From NCBI GenBank assembly GCA_949358305.1, contig OX442316.1, positions 3,040,001-3,100,000 of the forward strand: DNA of 60,000 bases, written 5' to 3'. Origin of the DNA: Strigamia acuminata (lineage: Eukaryota; Arthropoda; Chilopoda; Geophilomorpha; Linotaeniidae). This document shows positions 34,601 through 46,224 of this stretch, in pieces (within the stretch, counting starts at the first letter, position 1; the number at the start of each line of letters is the position of its first letter). The notes under the pieces were generated by a model. The model made no database searches. It was not told the DNA's origin and saw nothing but the letters and a program-made list of their open reading frames with translations. The position numbers and the translations under genes were made by a program.

Positions 34601-37600
34601 ATTGAATTTTGTTTGCCTAAAGTTGAATTTTTTTTGCCTAAAGTTGAATTTTTTCGCCTAAAATTTAATTTTTACGTTTTAAATTTAATTTTTACGTTTT
34701 AAATTTAATTTTTACGCCTAAAATTTAATTTTTTTGCCTAAAATTGAATTTTTTCCTTCTAAAATTTAATTTTTTCGTTTAAAATTAAATTTTTTCCCTC
34801 TAAAATTTAATTTTTTCCCTCTAAAATTTAATTTTTTCGTCTAAAATTAAATTTTTTTCCTCTAAAATTGAATTTTTTCGTCTAAAATTAAATTTTTTCC
34901 CTCTAAAATTGAATTTTTTCGTCTAAAATTGAATTTTTTCAATTAAAATTTGATTTTTTTTACTAAAAAAAGTGGCTTTAGACATTTATAATTTTTTATA
35001 TGCCATAATCCACCCCTGTATGTATGGAATTGAATAGTTCTGATTATGCACAACAGTAATAAGAATGCATACACTTTTGCACACTTTCTAGGAGTCCCAT
35101 ATTTCTTATGGATTGGGGCCCACAAAACCAAGAACCAACATTTAATGGATTATTTATGGGAGTCGCGGCTTCTTCGTTTTATGTGTTTGGGTTTTGGGAA
35201 ATGGCTGACCAGTGGTCAGTTTTGACCACTCTAGATCCATCGATTCCGATTCATTGAAGATGTGAGTTGAGACGCTGCTGGAATGAACCCCAGGAGAGTG
35301 GGAGGAGGTAAAAGGTGGGGGGGGGGATGAAGGCGGCGGTGTCTTGTCCGTTAACCAATCATTCCGCGTGGTTGGTGGTTAGCTATGTGGTTTTTCGGCC
35401 TCGCACGTCTTCATGACCGCAAACATTTATGTGGCGGGGAAGGAGAAATTCTCCATTGATGGTCTCCGCTTACGAGAAAAATGGGCCGCTTTAACGGGAA
35501 TATACACGCCTACATCATCACCCGCTTCTCGATGAGGGTTTGTCCACTTGGAGAACACTCGAGTCTTTCATGCATCTTGTCAATGAAAGGTCAGAAAACG
35601 CCACCTTGGCGTCTTTCATTAAGGACCTTAGACTGGAAATTCAAATCTCGTCTTCCCTTACTCTCCCCTTGTGCTATTTATAAATGGGTTGGCTCTTAAA
35701 GGAAGTGCATGATCTTATGTCGGGGAAAAATGCGGGTTTTTTGTGTGCGGGGAAGTCTTTTTTAACGTTTTCAAGGGAAAATTGCGACAACTCAATGCAG
35801 GATTTACCGTAAAGCTTAATTTGTAGTCGTTATTAGAGAGTTTGCGGGATGCATTTTTCCCTTACAGTTAAAGACTATACGGTATAAAAATAGTGTAAGG
35901 GAAAAATAATAAATTAAGTTTTTGCGGGCTGCACTTTTCCCTTATCACTACACTATTTCAGCCAACTACTGACAGTTAGTAATTTTGGGCCTAAAAATTT
36001 AATTTGGGGGCGTAAATATGCAAATTTCTACATAAAATTCCATTATTATGCCTAAAGTATGGTTTTGGGCCTAAAATTCAATTTTGGGCCTCACTTATCA
36101 TTCAATCTACGTACCTATGACTGATGTGTTTGATCGGGACAACAAAATAATCGCCATTTGCAATGGGCGGAGGTAACAATATAGTGTTCTCAATTCTGAT
36201 TGGCTGTGCTATATTTTAATTTAGTGTTGAAAACGATACACTAAAGATTTTTCCCTTACGATATGGCACTAAAATAGTGTAGCGTGGCACAAAATAAGGG
36301 AAAAATGCATCCCGCAAACTCTCTAATATGTTTACCTTACACTAAAATAGTGTAAAAAATGTCATAATTGTAAGGGAAAAGTACCTGCCGCAAACTGCGT
36401 AAGAGCTATTACCGTAAGAGCTATGTACAGGGTGTTTACGTTAAAGTGTTGCAGGCAAATTAGGGAAGAACGAAGGATGATGGAGGAATAATAAGGTCAG
36501 ATGGACGTTTGAGTTGAAAATGTGCCGTTTTTTTGTGCAGACGCCACATGGCGTCGCCGGGGCCCCCACGAGTGCATTGAATACTAGAGTGCGGGGGCGA
36601 AGAATGAAGAAAGGTGGTGGGGGGTGCGATACGAACTCATGTCGCCAGCAGCACGCGCACAATCACAGATGAGGCCCCAGTCTGCTTCTTTATCCGGGAG
36701 ATGACAAACGGAGCGCAAACAAAAGCGCTGGTGGCGCCGTCTGTCTGGCGGAGTTGTGTGCCTCAGTCAAGTGTTTCATTCCACCCTCTTCCTTTCTTTT
36801 GGATTAGATGATTATGTGGTGAGGAAATGTTTTCCACGCTGGGTAATTTTGACATTTGTTATAATCTGGGAGGAAAAAATGGCGGTTATTAAGTTTTCGT
36901 CTGATTAATAACATTTGGGCTTGATGGGATTAGAATGTAAATTTTGGGGAAGGGATTTTAATTGGGTAAATGGTCGGTTCTTTCGTGTTTCGAAGGACCG
37001 ATAGCGAACAAGTGCTGTGAGGGAAAGTTGCAAAGAAAAAAGAGATTTGGATTTGAACTGTCGGCGGCAAAACTGATTAGTGAGCGGAGTGCAATTCCCA
37101 CGCCGCATCTTCTTCTTCTTCGTATGGAGGAATGAATAATTTGATGTCTGTGGGCCACCCCAAGGCTAGAATTTGCACAAACAAACGTGGTAAATTAATT
37201 CCTACTAAAGTCAAACAAAAATGCAAGACAAACTTGGCAGCTATCGACAACTTTTTTCAGATAATTAAAAAAAATTGGTATAAATTTGGTATCCATGATA
37301 ACTTCTTTTCGGTAACTTGTCATTAGGCGCGTTCAATTTCAAATCGATTCTCTCGATTATCTCGATTTTCCTTGGCGGAAATGATGCAAAACGCGTCATA
37401 TTTTTTAGAATAGGATTTTCGAAAAACCGAATCTCGTAATCTACTTGTGGGGTGGATTCTTTGGATTTCGACTCGATTTCAACACGTTTTTCTGTCGGCC
37501 ATTTTGAAATTGAATAGATCGGTGGTGTAAGTCAGAACTGCGCACACTCAAGATTTACTTCGAACGAGTTGAATTTAACTTGTGGAATTGTACGCGCCTA

Positions 37601-39684
37601 TTGTAACTAAAAGTTTATTGGGGGAAAACGCTCAAGTCAATGGGAGCCAAGCTTCCAGGGCTCCTCTTGAATGTGGAAAGAGTATATGATTATTATCTAA
37701 GTTCTGACTACGTATGTGAAATTTGACGTTGTGGATTATGCGTGGTTTTGGATTTAATTTTAATTTGTTTGTTTGTTCAACAGGTGTGAATGAGTACGAT
37801 GGACCAAGCCGTGTTTGCTGGTGCAGTTTGGCGTATTGGGAACTGTGCGCTCGGGTTGGACGTAAGTTTCCAGTGTCCAAATCGGTAGTGAACGTCTTCG
37901 GAGATATGCCGCATGGTGATGGACTAAGTTTGGGGACTTTGGCAACCCAAAACGAGGCTGAATGTGATGTAGTCGAGCGTACCAGAGCTAAAATTGGATT
38001 TGGACTAAGTCTCAGCCGAGAAGAAGATGGTGTTTGGCTGTACAATCGTGGTGAATTTGCTGTCTTTGTCAACTCGCCAACATTGACGGGACCTAATAGG
38101 ACAACAACCATCGTCTACAAGGTAAATTATCATTATTCACATTTCCTGATAAAATTAGCAACTGCTGTTGAATTGCTTGTCGCAAGCTCTGTGGCTTTTG
38201 GAATTTGGTGAAGATAGGAATTCAAATTCCACCGTTTGGGTTCGTTAAATCCTGCTCGATACCCAATAGCGAGAGCAAGTTGACCTCGAAACCACAAAAA
38301 AATACTTTTAAAGGGACAGTCTGGCTCTATATGTTTAATACTCCGTATTTTAAAATGAACGTTATTAGTTTTTATAAATTACATTTGTCGTAAAGTTTTC
38401 TTCATTTATTAACAAAATTTCTGGGGGTGTAGTCCAGAAAAAACTACAGCGAATGATGATGCAGATAAGATGCTCTTCTGTTTTGTTCTTCTATTTTTGT
38501 GATATTTCTCCCAGTTGAAAACACTGCTTTATTCTCGTTGGGTGCCTGTGAGGGTCTAGGATAAATAAATGACTCACATCCCAGTCGGATGACTGTCATG
38601 TCGGCCTACATTAAAATTTTGAACCGGGATAGTTTTTTCCGTTGATCCCCATTTTGAACCAGGAAACTTTCCCCTGCCAAGAGGCATTTTGAACCAGGAA
38701 ACTTTCCCCTGCCAAGAGGCATTTTGAACCAGGAAACTTTTCCCTGCCAAGAGGCATTTTGAACCAGGAAAATTTTCCCTGCCAAGAGGCATTTTGAACC
38801 AGGAAACTTTTTCCTGCCAAGAGGCATTTTGAACCAGGAAAGTTTTCCCTCCCTAGAGGCATTTTTAACCAGGAAACTTTTCCCTGCCAAGAAGCATTTT
38901 GAACCAGGAAACTTTTCCCTGCCAAGAGGCATTTTGACCCAGGAAACTTTTCCCTGCCAAAAGGCATTTTGAACCAAGAAACTTTTCCCTGCCAATGGGC
39001 ATTTTGAACCAGGAAAGTTTTCCCTCTCTAGAGGCATTTTTAACCAGGAAACTTTTCCCTCCCAAGAGGCATTTTGAACCTGGATACTTTTCCCTCCCAA
39101 GAGGCATTTTTAACTGGTGAATTTCCCGGTGGCCCATCCCTGGCCCACCGTATCCTGTCCCTGTGGCCCGACCCATCCAGATTTCCCAGTACAAAATTTG
39201 TACCCAGTCCAGCCCTGCTTCCAGGAGGCATTTTCAACCAAAGCAATTTCCCTGCCAACCAGGAAAAGCTAAGACGTCGGTTTTTCAGACCTCGGACCAA
39301 GAAAACAAAATTTCTTTTACAAATATTTTGCGCCTCCGCTAATAACTTTTTCCCGAGGCTTCGCAAAACATCCATCCGGCCCGCCTATCGATAGGCATTT
39401 TGAAGCCGGATGGTTTTCCCGGTGAATCAGCATTTTGAACCAAAGCCTTTATATTAAATCATTGCAAATTTTCTTTGTAGGTGCAACCTGGTTACTCGAT
39501 CAAGATCTTCGACTACGCCAAGTCGGCCTGCTACCAGGCACTGCAAAACCCCGAACAATTAGACGGGCCTATTGACCACAACTCTGTTCGAATCAGCTTC
39601 GTCAAAGGCTGGGGTCCCAAGTATTCTCGCCAGGTGATTACCTCATGCCCCTGTTGGCTCGAAGTTCTTCTGGTGCCAAGATGA
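23167..39684 (+). CDS. Inhibitory Smad (SMAD6/7, Dad class), five coding exons
   Basis: Exons 23167-23581, 24215-24268, 24547-24624, 37784-38121, 39481-39684; phases 1,1,1,0; 362 residues. It starts MFRTKR, the conserved I-Smad start, and this is the first in-frame ATG. Exon 1 holds an MH1-like domain ending [17 protein letters not shown]. Exon 2 gives ETPPPPYSR, a PY motif used by I-Smads to recruit WW-domain ubiquitin ligases of the Smurf type. Exons 4-5 hold the MH2 domain ([19 protein letters not shown], then GWGPKYSRQ and [15 protein letters not shown] at the C terminus). The receptor-phosphorylated SSxS tail is absent, as expected for an inhibitor of TGF-beta/BMP signalling at receptors in the cytoplasm. 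Intron 3 is 13.2 kb and splits linker from MH2. AATAAA at 39728-39733 follows the stop by 44 bases. SMAD6 and SMAD7 are not distinguishable here. Confidence 0.95.
25048..25094. repeat. Perfect 21-bp inverted repeat with 5-nt loop
   Basis: Left arm starts ATATGATTCTTACGATCAGT; the loop is AGGGG; the right arm is its exact complement. It is in I-Smad intron 3, within a region (24840-25330) that may be a diverged transposable element. Confidence 0.85.
25567..25599. repeat. Poly(T) tract
   Basis: An uninterrupted run of about 33 T bases, after a GGGTGAGG/GGGTGGGG purine-rich stretch. It could mark the tail of a retroposed element on the minus strand, but no element was recognised next to it. Confidence 0.9.
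25850..26680. repeat. Tandem repeats of about 20 bp (gactaaaaaatccattttgt)
   Basis: Degenerate on the left, becoming regular around 26260-26580, interleaved with a longer unit containing TTAGAGTTTTGCAAGTATAA. In I-Smad intron 3. Confidence 0.9.
27170..28060. repeat. Degenerate 20-30 bp repeats with CTAAAA/TTTTG core
   Basis: Diverged relatives of the array at 25850-26680, including three near-perfect GGGTCTAAAATGCGTATTTA units at 27320-27370. In I-Smad intron 3. Confidence 0.75.
29011..29035. repeat. (CT)n microsatellite
   Basis: About 12 uninterrupted CT dinucleotides flanked by CCCCTTTTC and CCCTGGCGG. Confidence 0.9.
30225..30298 (+). other. tRNA-like / SINE head remnant (B box)
   Basis: Contains GGTTCGATTCC, a perfect RNA polymerase III B box, preceded by TTGGTAGCACAC, a weak A box. 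The T-stem pairs only about 3 bp, so this is not a functional tRNA. It is more likely a tRNA-derived SINE fragment, or chance. Confidence 0.3.
30359..30387. repeat. Short interstitial telomere-type repeat (TTAGG)n
   Basis: About five units of AGGTT, equal to TTAGG in register. TTAGG is the usual arthropod telomere motif, which supports the arthropod assignment. Confidence 0.85.
31614..31712. repeat. Tandem duplication of about 62 bp
   Basis: The block GCATCGTTGGAAGATCGATT with flanking sequence appears at about 31618 and 31678, with few differences. A related ACGTTATGTCG block recurs near 31897. Confidence 0.8.
32680..33240. repeat. 19-bp tandem repeat (tttttggcctaaaattgaa)
   Basis: About 28 units. 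The first ten or more are nearly identical, then variants with TTTTCGCC follow. In I-Smad intron 3. Confidence 0.95.
33241..34261. other. Intron 3 spacer between the two 19-bp arrays
   Basis: No gene. It has a GGCGCC at about 33625, a TATAAAAGG at 33481 and a short tandem GGGGGACAGTGGAAACTGGAA duplicate near 33812. Confidence 0.5.
34262..34975. repeat. 19-21 bp tandem repeat (ttttttgcctaaaattgaat)
   Basis: Same family as 32680-33240 but more diverged, with TTACG, TTTCG and TTCCCTC variants in blocks. About 35 units. Confidence 0.95.
35833..36326. mobile_element. TIR element in I-Smad intron 3
   Basis: Inverted ends beginning TTAGAGAGTTTGCGGGATGC, about 31 bp, flanked by TA (35831-35832, 36327-36328). 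Internal partial copies of the ends (TTTGCGGGCTGCACTTTTCC near 35921) suggest nesting or subterminal repeats. No transposase. Confidence 0.85.
36329..37783. other. Last part of I-Smad intron 3
   Basis: No gene seen. GGCGCC at about 36734 is followed at once by GTCTGTCTGG. The acceptor before MH2 is TTTGTTCAACAG at 37772-37783. Confidence 0.5.
38640..39250. repeat. 35-bp tandem repeat in I-Smad intron 4
   Basis: About 14 units with the blocks CAGGAAACTTTTCCCTGCCA and AGAGGCATTTTGAAC. Because 35 is not a multiple of 3, it is open in all three minus frames; those frames are artefacts. It lies between the two MH2 exons. A single diverged unit is also at 59588-59632. Confidence 0.95.
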
Positions 39685-39727
39685 CGTCAATTTGCATCGC
39701 ACCCACGCAAAAGGAAAATGGCAAAAG

Positions 39728-39733
39728 AATAAA
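39728..39733 (+). terminator. Poly(A) signal of the inhibitory Smad
   Basis: AATAAA, 44 bases after the stop codon. Confidence 0.6.
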
Positions 39734-40642
39734 ATATAAACACTTTGACTGTAAATGAACTCGGCCACCTCATGGACCAAGTATAAAGAAAAGAAGCAAA
39801 ACATGTGTGTGCCTTGTGTCCACTGTTACATCCTTCCTTCCAACAATTGCCATGTATGGGAGGAAAGCGGTGTGTTCCCAGAGCAGCTCTCTTGTCTCTT
39901 TTTAACCCCTTCCTCTAGACCCCCCCTTTAGAGTGACCCATTATTTTATATATACATATTACAAAGAACCAATTGTAAATAATTGCCATGTTTTCTACTC
40001 ATCTAATGAATTCTAATAATTTATAAAGAAAAAAGGATAAAAATACAAAACAGTGCAAAAGACTGAATTGAACAAATGTTTTCGGTGTTTATTTGTATAG
40101 AAACAGAAAAAGAAAAAGAAAATTGACCTTTTTGTCACCACTTTTCTCCTGGTGCTATGGCAACCAAGTACCCCCTTTGATTCCCATAAGTCAGTGACTG
40201 TTGTTTTCCGTTTTTCTCTCAAAATGACTTGAGAAGTCTCACAATGGTCAGTGAGGGTGCAATCTTTTATAAAGGTTGCTTCTCTTAGTGCCTTTTAGGA
40301 AGAAAAAGATGGAAAAAAAGAGAAATAAAGACCATTTTTATCTTTCATCAGAGAAAAGAACAAGAATTGATTGTCAAACTAAATTGCAGGTGCAAACTGC
40401 TGGGTGGATACATCAACGGTTGCTAAGGGAGACCTGGCAATGATCTCTTTAATAGAGGTAAGAAGATGTTGGGGAGATGAGTTGACAGCGGCTTCAAGAG
40501 AATCCGGGTGGCCAATGAGATGCGTTCTCTCAAGCGGCAAAGCTAGGAGATGGAAAATACTTCAACGGAAACTCAAAGATGATTGGTTCAATGTCAGCGT
40601 CATGTCATTTTGGCCTCCTGGACTTAAGATTATTTCAAATTA

Positions 40643-40816
40643 TCGTATTACCTCGCTTTAAGGAAGGCAAAAATTCACTTACGAAAGTCGCTAAAATGCC
40701 GGTAAAAATGTGATTGCTGTCATCTAATCAGCGCACAGAACAGCGAATCAATAAGAAATAACACTAATATGTTATCCTTGGTTCGGTCATGCCGCTTAAA
40801 CTGGGGTAATACGTTA
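40643..40816. mobile_element. MITE with CGTATTACC termini
   Basis: Left end CGTATTACCTCGCTTTAAG and right end CTTAAACTGGGGTAATACG are inverted repeats. Its interior matches the dispersed repeat at 11063-11125, and its ends resemble the inner element at 4671-5071. Confidence 0.7.
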
Positions 40817-41276
40817 AGTACGAGGCATACTGTATTTCTTCGATTAAGAGTGGTGGTGTATCGGGCCTACGGCTTCAGACTGCGCTGTTGAAAGGGAATA
40901 AAGCTAATTATAATAATAATTTCAAATTGCACCGCAAAGCTTGCAAGAGTTAGGTGTCTGTGCTTTTATAAGATTGCACCTCTTAATCTAAGGCAACTCT
41001 ATCGAAGAAATACGGTATTTGCTTGTATATGAGATATTGGGTTTCAAATGTGTTTAGGAAACTACACATAAACCTGTTGTTCCTGTTGCAACAGTACCTT
41101 TTATCAGACAAGGATGACAAAAGCGAAAGAGGTTTTCGGACAAACATTGGTTTATTCCATACGCTTTGTCTTGAAGAGCCTTGACAGTTCTAGATGAAGG
41201 ATAAAGTCTAGTGGACTAGGTATTTTCCTAGTGCATTCTGTATTTGCAGATTTCCAATACATTTTACGAGACAATA

Positions 41277-41622
41277 AGGTTTCAAAAATGATGCGCTGAA
41301 GGCACTGAAGTGATTATGACGATTATTCTGCTGAAGTGATTATCATGTGACCTGTGTTGGCCAATCACATGAATAATCGCTTCAACGCTTCAGCGTTTAC
41401 GTATAATCGTCTGAAAAGGAGTCGTTAGTGCTGAAGAATGCTTAAACCAAGAAAAAGAGAGTTTGTTCTAAATTATTAAATTAATAAAAATAAAATAGAA
41501 TAGAAGTCATGTGACATGCAAAATAATCACTTGGACCTGGCATGGGTGCTCAATAATGCAGTGATTGTGATTTTTGGAACAATTATTTCAGTGCCTTCAG
41601 CGTGTCATTTATGAAACCTTAA
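41277..41622. mobile_element. MITE with TAAGGTTTCA termini
   Basis: Arms TAAGGTTTCAAAAATGATGC and the inverted counterpart ending TGAAACCTTA, about 36 bp with few mismatches. Internal shorter inverted repeats around 41318-41415. Confidence 0.8.
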
Positions 41623-41689
41623 TGTGTCCAGATTGCCACGAGTTTAACAAAACAGTGGGTGTGTTCTAAAAGGGGGTATGACAATTGGA

Positions 41690-42640
41690 AATTCAAGTGA
41701 TAATCATTTTGGGATTCAAAGAAAGATTCAAATTTGTGAGAAAGATTAAGGCAATTGTCATAAAATTGAGCAAAATCTTTAAAGAAATTACCTTGAAATT
41801 CTGAAATCTTCAAATTCATAGCAAATCCTTTGAATCTTTTAGTAAATCTTCAGAATCTGTAAAATTCCCAAAATCTTTGGAAATTCATGAAATCTTATAA
41901 ATTGTCTTGCAAATTGTAGAAAGATCTGGCAAAATCTGGAAAGAAATCCACCTGAAATCTTTAATGAAATCCTAAGAAATCTTTAATGAAATCCTAAGAA
42001 ATCTTCAATGGGGGGGAAATCCTAAGAAATCTTCAATGGGGGGGAAATCCTAAGAAATCTTTAACAAAATCCTAAGAAATCTTTAATGGAAATTTTGAGA
42101 AATTCTGAAAAATCTTGAAATATTTAATTAAATCCATCAGAAATTCACTCAAAATCCTGAAATCTTTGAAATGCACCTGAAGTTTTCAGAAATCCTGAAA
42201 ACTATAAAGAAATCCACTTGACATCGTGAAATCATTAAAGAAATCCATCTGAAACCCTGAGAAATTCTGAAATCTTTTAAGGAATTTACTTCTCAACTGA
42301 ATAATCTTGAAATGTTTAGAGAAATTAACTTGAAATCCTGAGTAATCTTTAAAGAAATTCACTTAAAACCCTGAAATCTTCAAAGAAATTCACTTAAAAT
42401 TCTGAAATCTTTAAAGAAATTCACTTAAAATCCTGAAATCTTTAAAGAAATTCACTTAAAATCCTGAAATCTTTAAAGAAATTCACTTAAAATCCTGAAA
42501 TCTTTAAAGAAATTCACCTGAAATTCTCCTGAATTCTCCTGAAATCTTTAATGAAGTCCTTAGAAATCCTGAAATCTTTAGCAAATCTTCAAAATCTTTC
42601 AAACATCAGAAATCCATGAAAACCTTAAAATCTCCGAGAT
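41690..42640. repeat. 31-bp tandem repeat region
   Basis: Blocks of GAAATCTTTAAAGAAATTCA plus CTTAAAATCCT; nearly perfect units at 42350-42500, degenerate on both sides. Also a duplicated CCTAAGAAATCTTCAATGGG block near 42010. Confidence 0.9.
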
Positions 42641-42668
42641 TTACCCAGATTTCAAAATCTCCGTTTTG

Positions 42669-42822
42669 TGACACGAAACGGCTAAAATCATTATGTCACA
42701 CTAAACTCAAATTATAGCCAAGCCTTGATTAGTAGCCTGGCTTTGATTAGTAACCTAACGTTGATTAGTCGGACTACGGCGCTATTCAATCTCGTGTTAG
42801 CGATTTTAGTCGTTTCGTGTTA
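42669..42822. mobile_element. Short TIR element (GACACGAAACGGCTAAAATC)
   Basis: Inverted ends about 20 bp with one or two mismatches; followed by an A-rich tract (42822-42850). Confidence 0.65.
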
Positions 42823-43000
42823 AAAAAAAAAAAAAAGAAAAAAAAAGAAAACTCGTTTTAGGACTTGTCCCAACATTTCGGTTGAAAAAAAAAGTTTGGC
42901 AACTTTTGAAGCGTAAAATTTTTTTCTCGAATTCGAAATGGAAACTCAGTGACCCAAATATAATACAGTACACAAACATTCAATCATAAAAGTACGGAAG

Positions 43001-44073
43001 CCAAGTGAAACGTCTCGCCGCTAAAGTGTTTACGGCGGCCAAGGCGGAGGGATGCGGGGGCGGGTGGCGCCAACTCGCGGTTGGAGACGCGGATGCGGCG
43101 CCTCTGACGCCACCCAAGATGATTTTGGGAGGCTGAGTCTGCGCCAGCCGCCAGACGTCGCCTTCCCGTCCCGTCTACTGCCGCCGCCCGAATCACTTTT
43201 GTCCAACGTCCAAACCGATAGGCGCAGGAAGGAACCCAACGACTTATTTTTATTTTTTCTTTTAAATAAAATTTTTTTTTTTTTTTAAATATGAAAAATA
43301 AAAACAGACTCGACTTTGTTTTTACGATCCAAAACGACTCTCAGCGGTGTTTCCGGGAACTATTTTCGGCAAAAATGCGAAGAATTCGAAGTGTGATTTT
43401 TGCTGGAGTATCGTCCTGTTGGGAGATTTTTTTTGTGTTGGTTAATGCGGGTTAATGAGATTTGGTTGGTAAAATCAGGTAGATCAGTGACCTTTTTTAG
43501 GATGGAATGATAGGGGTAGGAGTTGTCTGTGCCCTGTCCTCTCTCAATCAATACCAGGAAAAGAAACAGGCCTCGGGTCTCAGTGGCGCCATTCTACTTG
43601 TAGAAGTGGAACGTTGTTAGGCCTAATTTTATGCGTGACGTCATCCGCTCTTTACAACTCCACAAGTGGGTGGCACGGCTCGTGGAGAGTCCGTGGAACT
43701 CGTTGGGTCACTGAGAACATTTCAAAATTAAAATTTACTTGAAATAAATTTAAAAAAATAAAAAATAAATAAAGATTTTTAAAAAATATTCGGCGGAGGA
43801 TTTTTTTTATTTTATTATTTTTCAAAAATGGCCGCCGCGGCGAGTCGGTGCGCGCCGCAGCAAATAAAAATAAAAATTAATAATTAATAAAGTTTTTTCA
43901 TATAAAAATTAAATATTAATTTTTTCAAATAATTTTATATACAATTTTATAATTTTCTATGTTATTTCTTGGCGATATTCAACAGGTGATTCGGATTTTG
44001 TGCAATTTCTCGGCAATTTCGAATTCAAGGTCGACTGATGTAACGTTTTCATTTCATAACATCGAGAACGGCT

Positions 44074-44108
<35 letters not shown>

Positions 44109-46224
44109 TTTTCGGGATCACGTTGGGTTTGATGAAGGAAGCGGACAATCAGTTGCGCACCTGCCTCCCACCTGAGTGGTCGCCATCTCCCGCCAGACCG
44201 GCGCCGCTTCGCACGCGTGCACTCCTTCAATGGCAGAGACAACACCACCAGCTGACAAGCTGGCCAGGTGAGAAAAGGTAAAAGGACCCATCTCATTGGC
44301 CGTGCAGCATTTTTTCCCCACCATCATTTATTTTTTTTTTTATCGGACAAGATGAAAATAAACACAAAATTGCGATTACGTATCCGGTTCTGGTGGCCTC
44401 TCTGGCGCCAAACTCAATGACTCGCCGCAAGGGCGGATGCAAAGAGAGAAAGGGGATTTTTAGACCGTTTTAGACGATTTTAGACCGTTTAAGCCTTCAT
44501 TTTTACATTAAAAATTTGATTGCGGGATTTTAAAATTTGGGTTTTTCATTTTGTGGTTGGGAATTGGAAACACTAAGTACTGAAATGTGGAAAATAAAGT
44601 TTTTATTTGTTTTATTTTGTTGGGTTGTGGAAGATTTGGATTTAAATGGATTTAAAATTTTAAATGGGTTAAAATTTTTGTTAATTTTAATTAAATTTGA
44701 AGGTTTATAAGCGGGGTTTTTGTTTTAGGGTTATTAGTCCGCCTTTTAGAGCGACCCGGCTAGTAACGCCATCTATGTGTATGGAAAGTAAATGAATGTG
44801 GGCTACAAGCTGCGACATGCTCGATGTTTAATTTTTGATTTGATGCAAGCATTAGCTGGCATTTATAAAACCTGGATTGTTGTTTGTCTCGTAAGTAATT
44901 TTGGGATTTTTATTATACATTTATTGCTTGATTTTATCCTGTATTTTGGTTTTTTTTTTTACAGAAAATAAATTCCAAAATAATTTAGAATTTTTTCATG
45001 GAGTGTGAGTATTATTTTATATAAATAAAAAGTATGATTTTTGACTAATTCTATATTTTTATTTACATATGTAGACCTGTCCCGACTGAAATATATTGCT
45101 TGAAAAGTTTATTGAAGATTAAGATATCCAGGAAAACAAACAGAAAACAATTATTCCAGTCAATAAACTTCAATTGATTACAAATATAATTTTTATTTTT
45201 AATCTTCAAAAGGCATGGAGCTTCGAGAAATGCAACAGAACAACCAATACGTCATAGCTGTAAATACAGCAAACCGAACCTATTTGTAACATTCGCGTGT
45301 AATCCCGGCGTTAAACAGAATATTTACCCAAATCAAGCGGCCATAGACAGACTCGATCTCAACTCAAACGTGCAGAATTAATAGACGACTTTATAAATCG
45401 TCTCGTTTTTGGTTTTGTTGGTGCTTTCGTGTATGTAATCGAGTTTCAGAACCCGCACCCGCACACTTTAATTAGTTTGAAACCGGAGGACAAACTTCAC
45501 TCGAGTTATATTAATTTTGGTTGTAATGGATGTCAACTCTGTGCTCTCGCTAAACCTGAGAAAATCCTCGAGTGTCCTCGACTTGTCTAAATTGTTTGTT
45601 TTATTAGCAGTGTTGTATCGAACGAAGTTCACGTTCACCATGTTTGATGATGAAAACGTTGCAAAAATGTTAGTTTTAATGTTTAGATGACGTTTTCATC
45701 ATCAAAACATTCATTTCTAATCACTTTTTACAACAAAAACAGCCATGAAAGCGATGAAAACGACCGCTTTACTATCTGAAATCTGAAATCCACAAAATGT
45801 AACAAAACATTTCAATTTCTAAAATAAAATCTGAAAAATGAACGTGAACTTTTGATTCAACTTCATGAACTTGAACTTAGTTCACTTTGAAAAAAATTTT
45901 AGTGAACGCTAACGCAAACACGGTCATGAACGTGAACTTGAACGCATTCACAATTTAGTGAACGAGATACAACACTATTTACTAGTTACCACCTAATAAT
46001 TCGATTTACTAATCAGGAAACCTTGAAATTCCCCCCATCTGGTCCCTTTCCTGATATATTTCACATAGACTGCCATCAAAACATCTCAATTACAACGAAA
46101 AACTTTCTACACTTCCTCGTTATCATCTACAATTTACTCCCAGCCATTGCATGCCAACAGACAATTATAAGTATAATATTGACACACAGACACAATAAAC
46201 CAAACTCAATTCTTTTCTTCCCAG
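43001..46224. other. Upstream region of the Methuselah-like gene
   Basis: Two GC-rich patches (43020-43240 and 44130-44290) may be promoters or non-coding first exons, but no coding exon could be joined by phase. It holds a (TTTA)n tract (44073-44112), GGCGCC at 43069, 43586 and 44404, and a TIR element at 45609-45976. The missing N-terminal exon of the receptor should lie here. Confidence 0.45.
45609..45976. mobile_element. TIR element with AGTGTTGTATC termini
   Basis: Ends AGTGTTGTATCGAACGAAG and the inverted GAACGAGATACAACACT; the interior repeats GTTCACGTTCA / GAACGTGAACTT blocks. No transposase frame. No clear target duplication. Confidence 0.7.

Larger units (their letters stand above)
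39740..43000. other. Intergenic stretch after the inhibitory Smad
   Basis: No gene seen. It holds the MITEs at 40643-40816, 41277-41622 and 42669-42822, and the 31-bp repeat region 41690-42640. Confidence 0.55.

Noticed and set aside
25850-34975. CRISPR-like regular repeats
   Set aside because: Units are contiguous tandem repeats without unique spacers, in a spliced eukaryotic gene.
37632-38111. Minus-strand frame of 159 residues
   Set aside because: Antisense of the MH2 exon of the inhibitory Smad.
38574-39375. Minus-strand frames of 100-160 residues
   Set aside because: Translation of the 35-bp intronic repeat in three frames.
43030-43288. Arg/Pro-rich frames in the GC-rich patch
   Set aside because: Composition artefact; frames on both strands, no splice link to the receptor.
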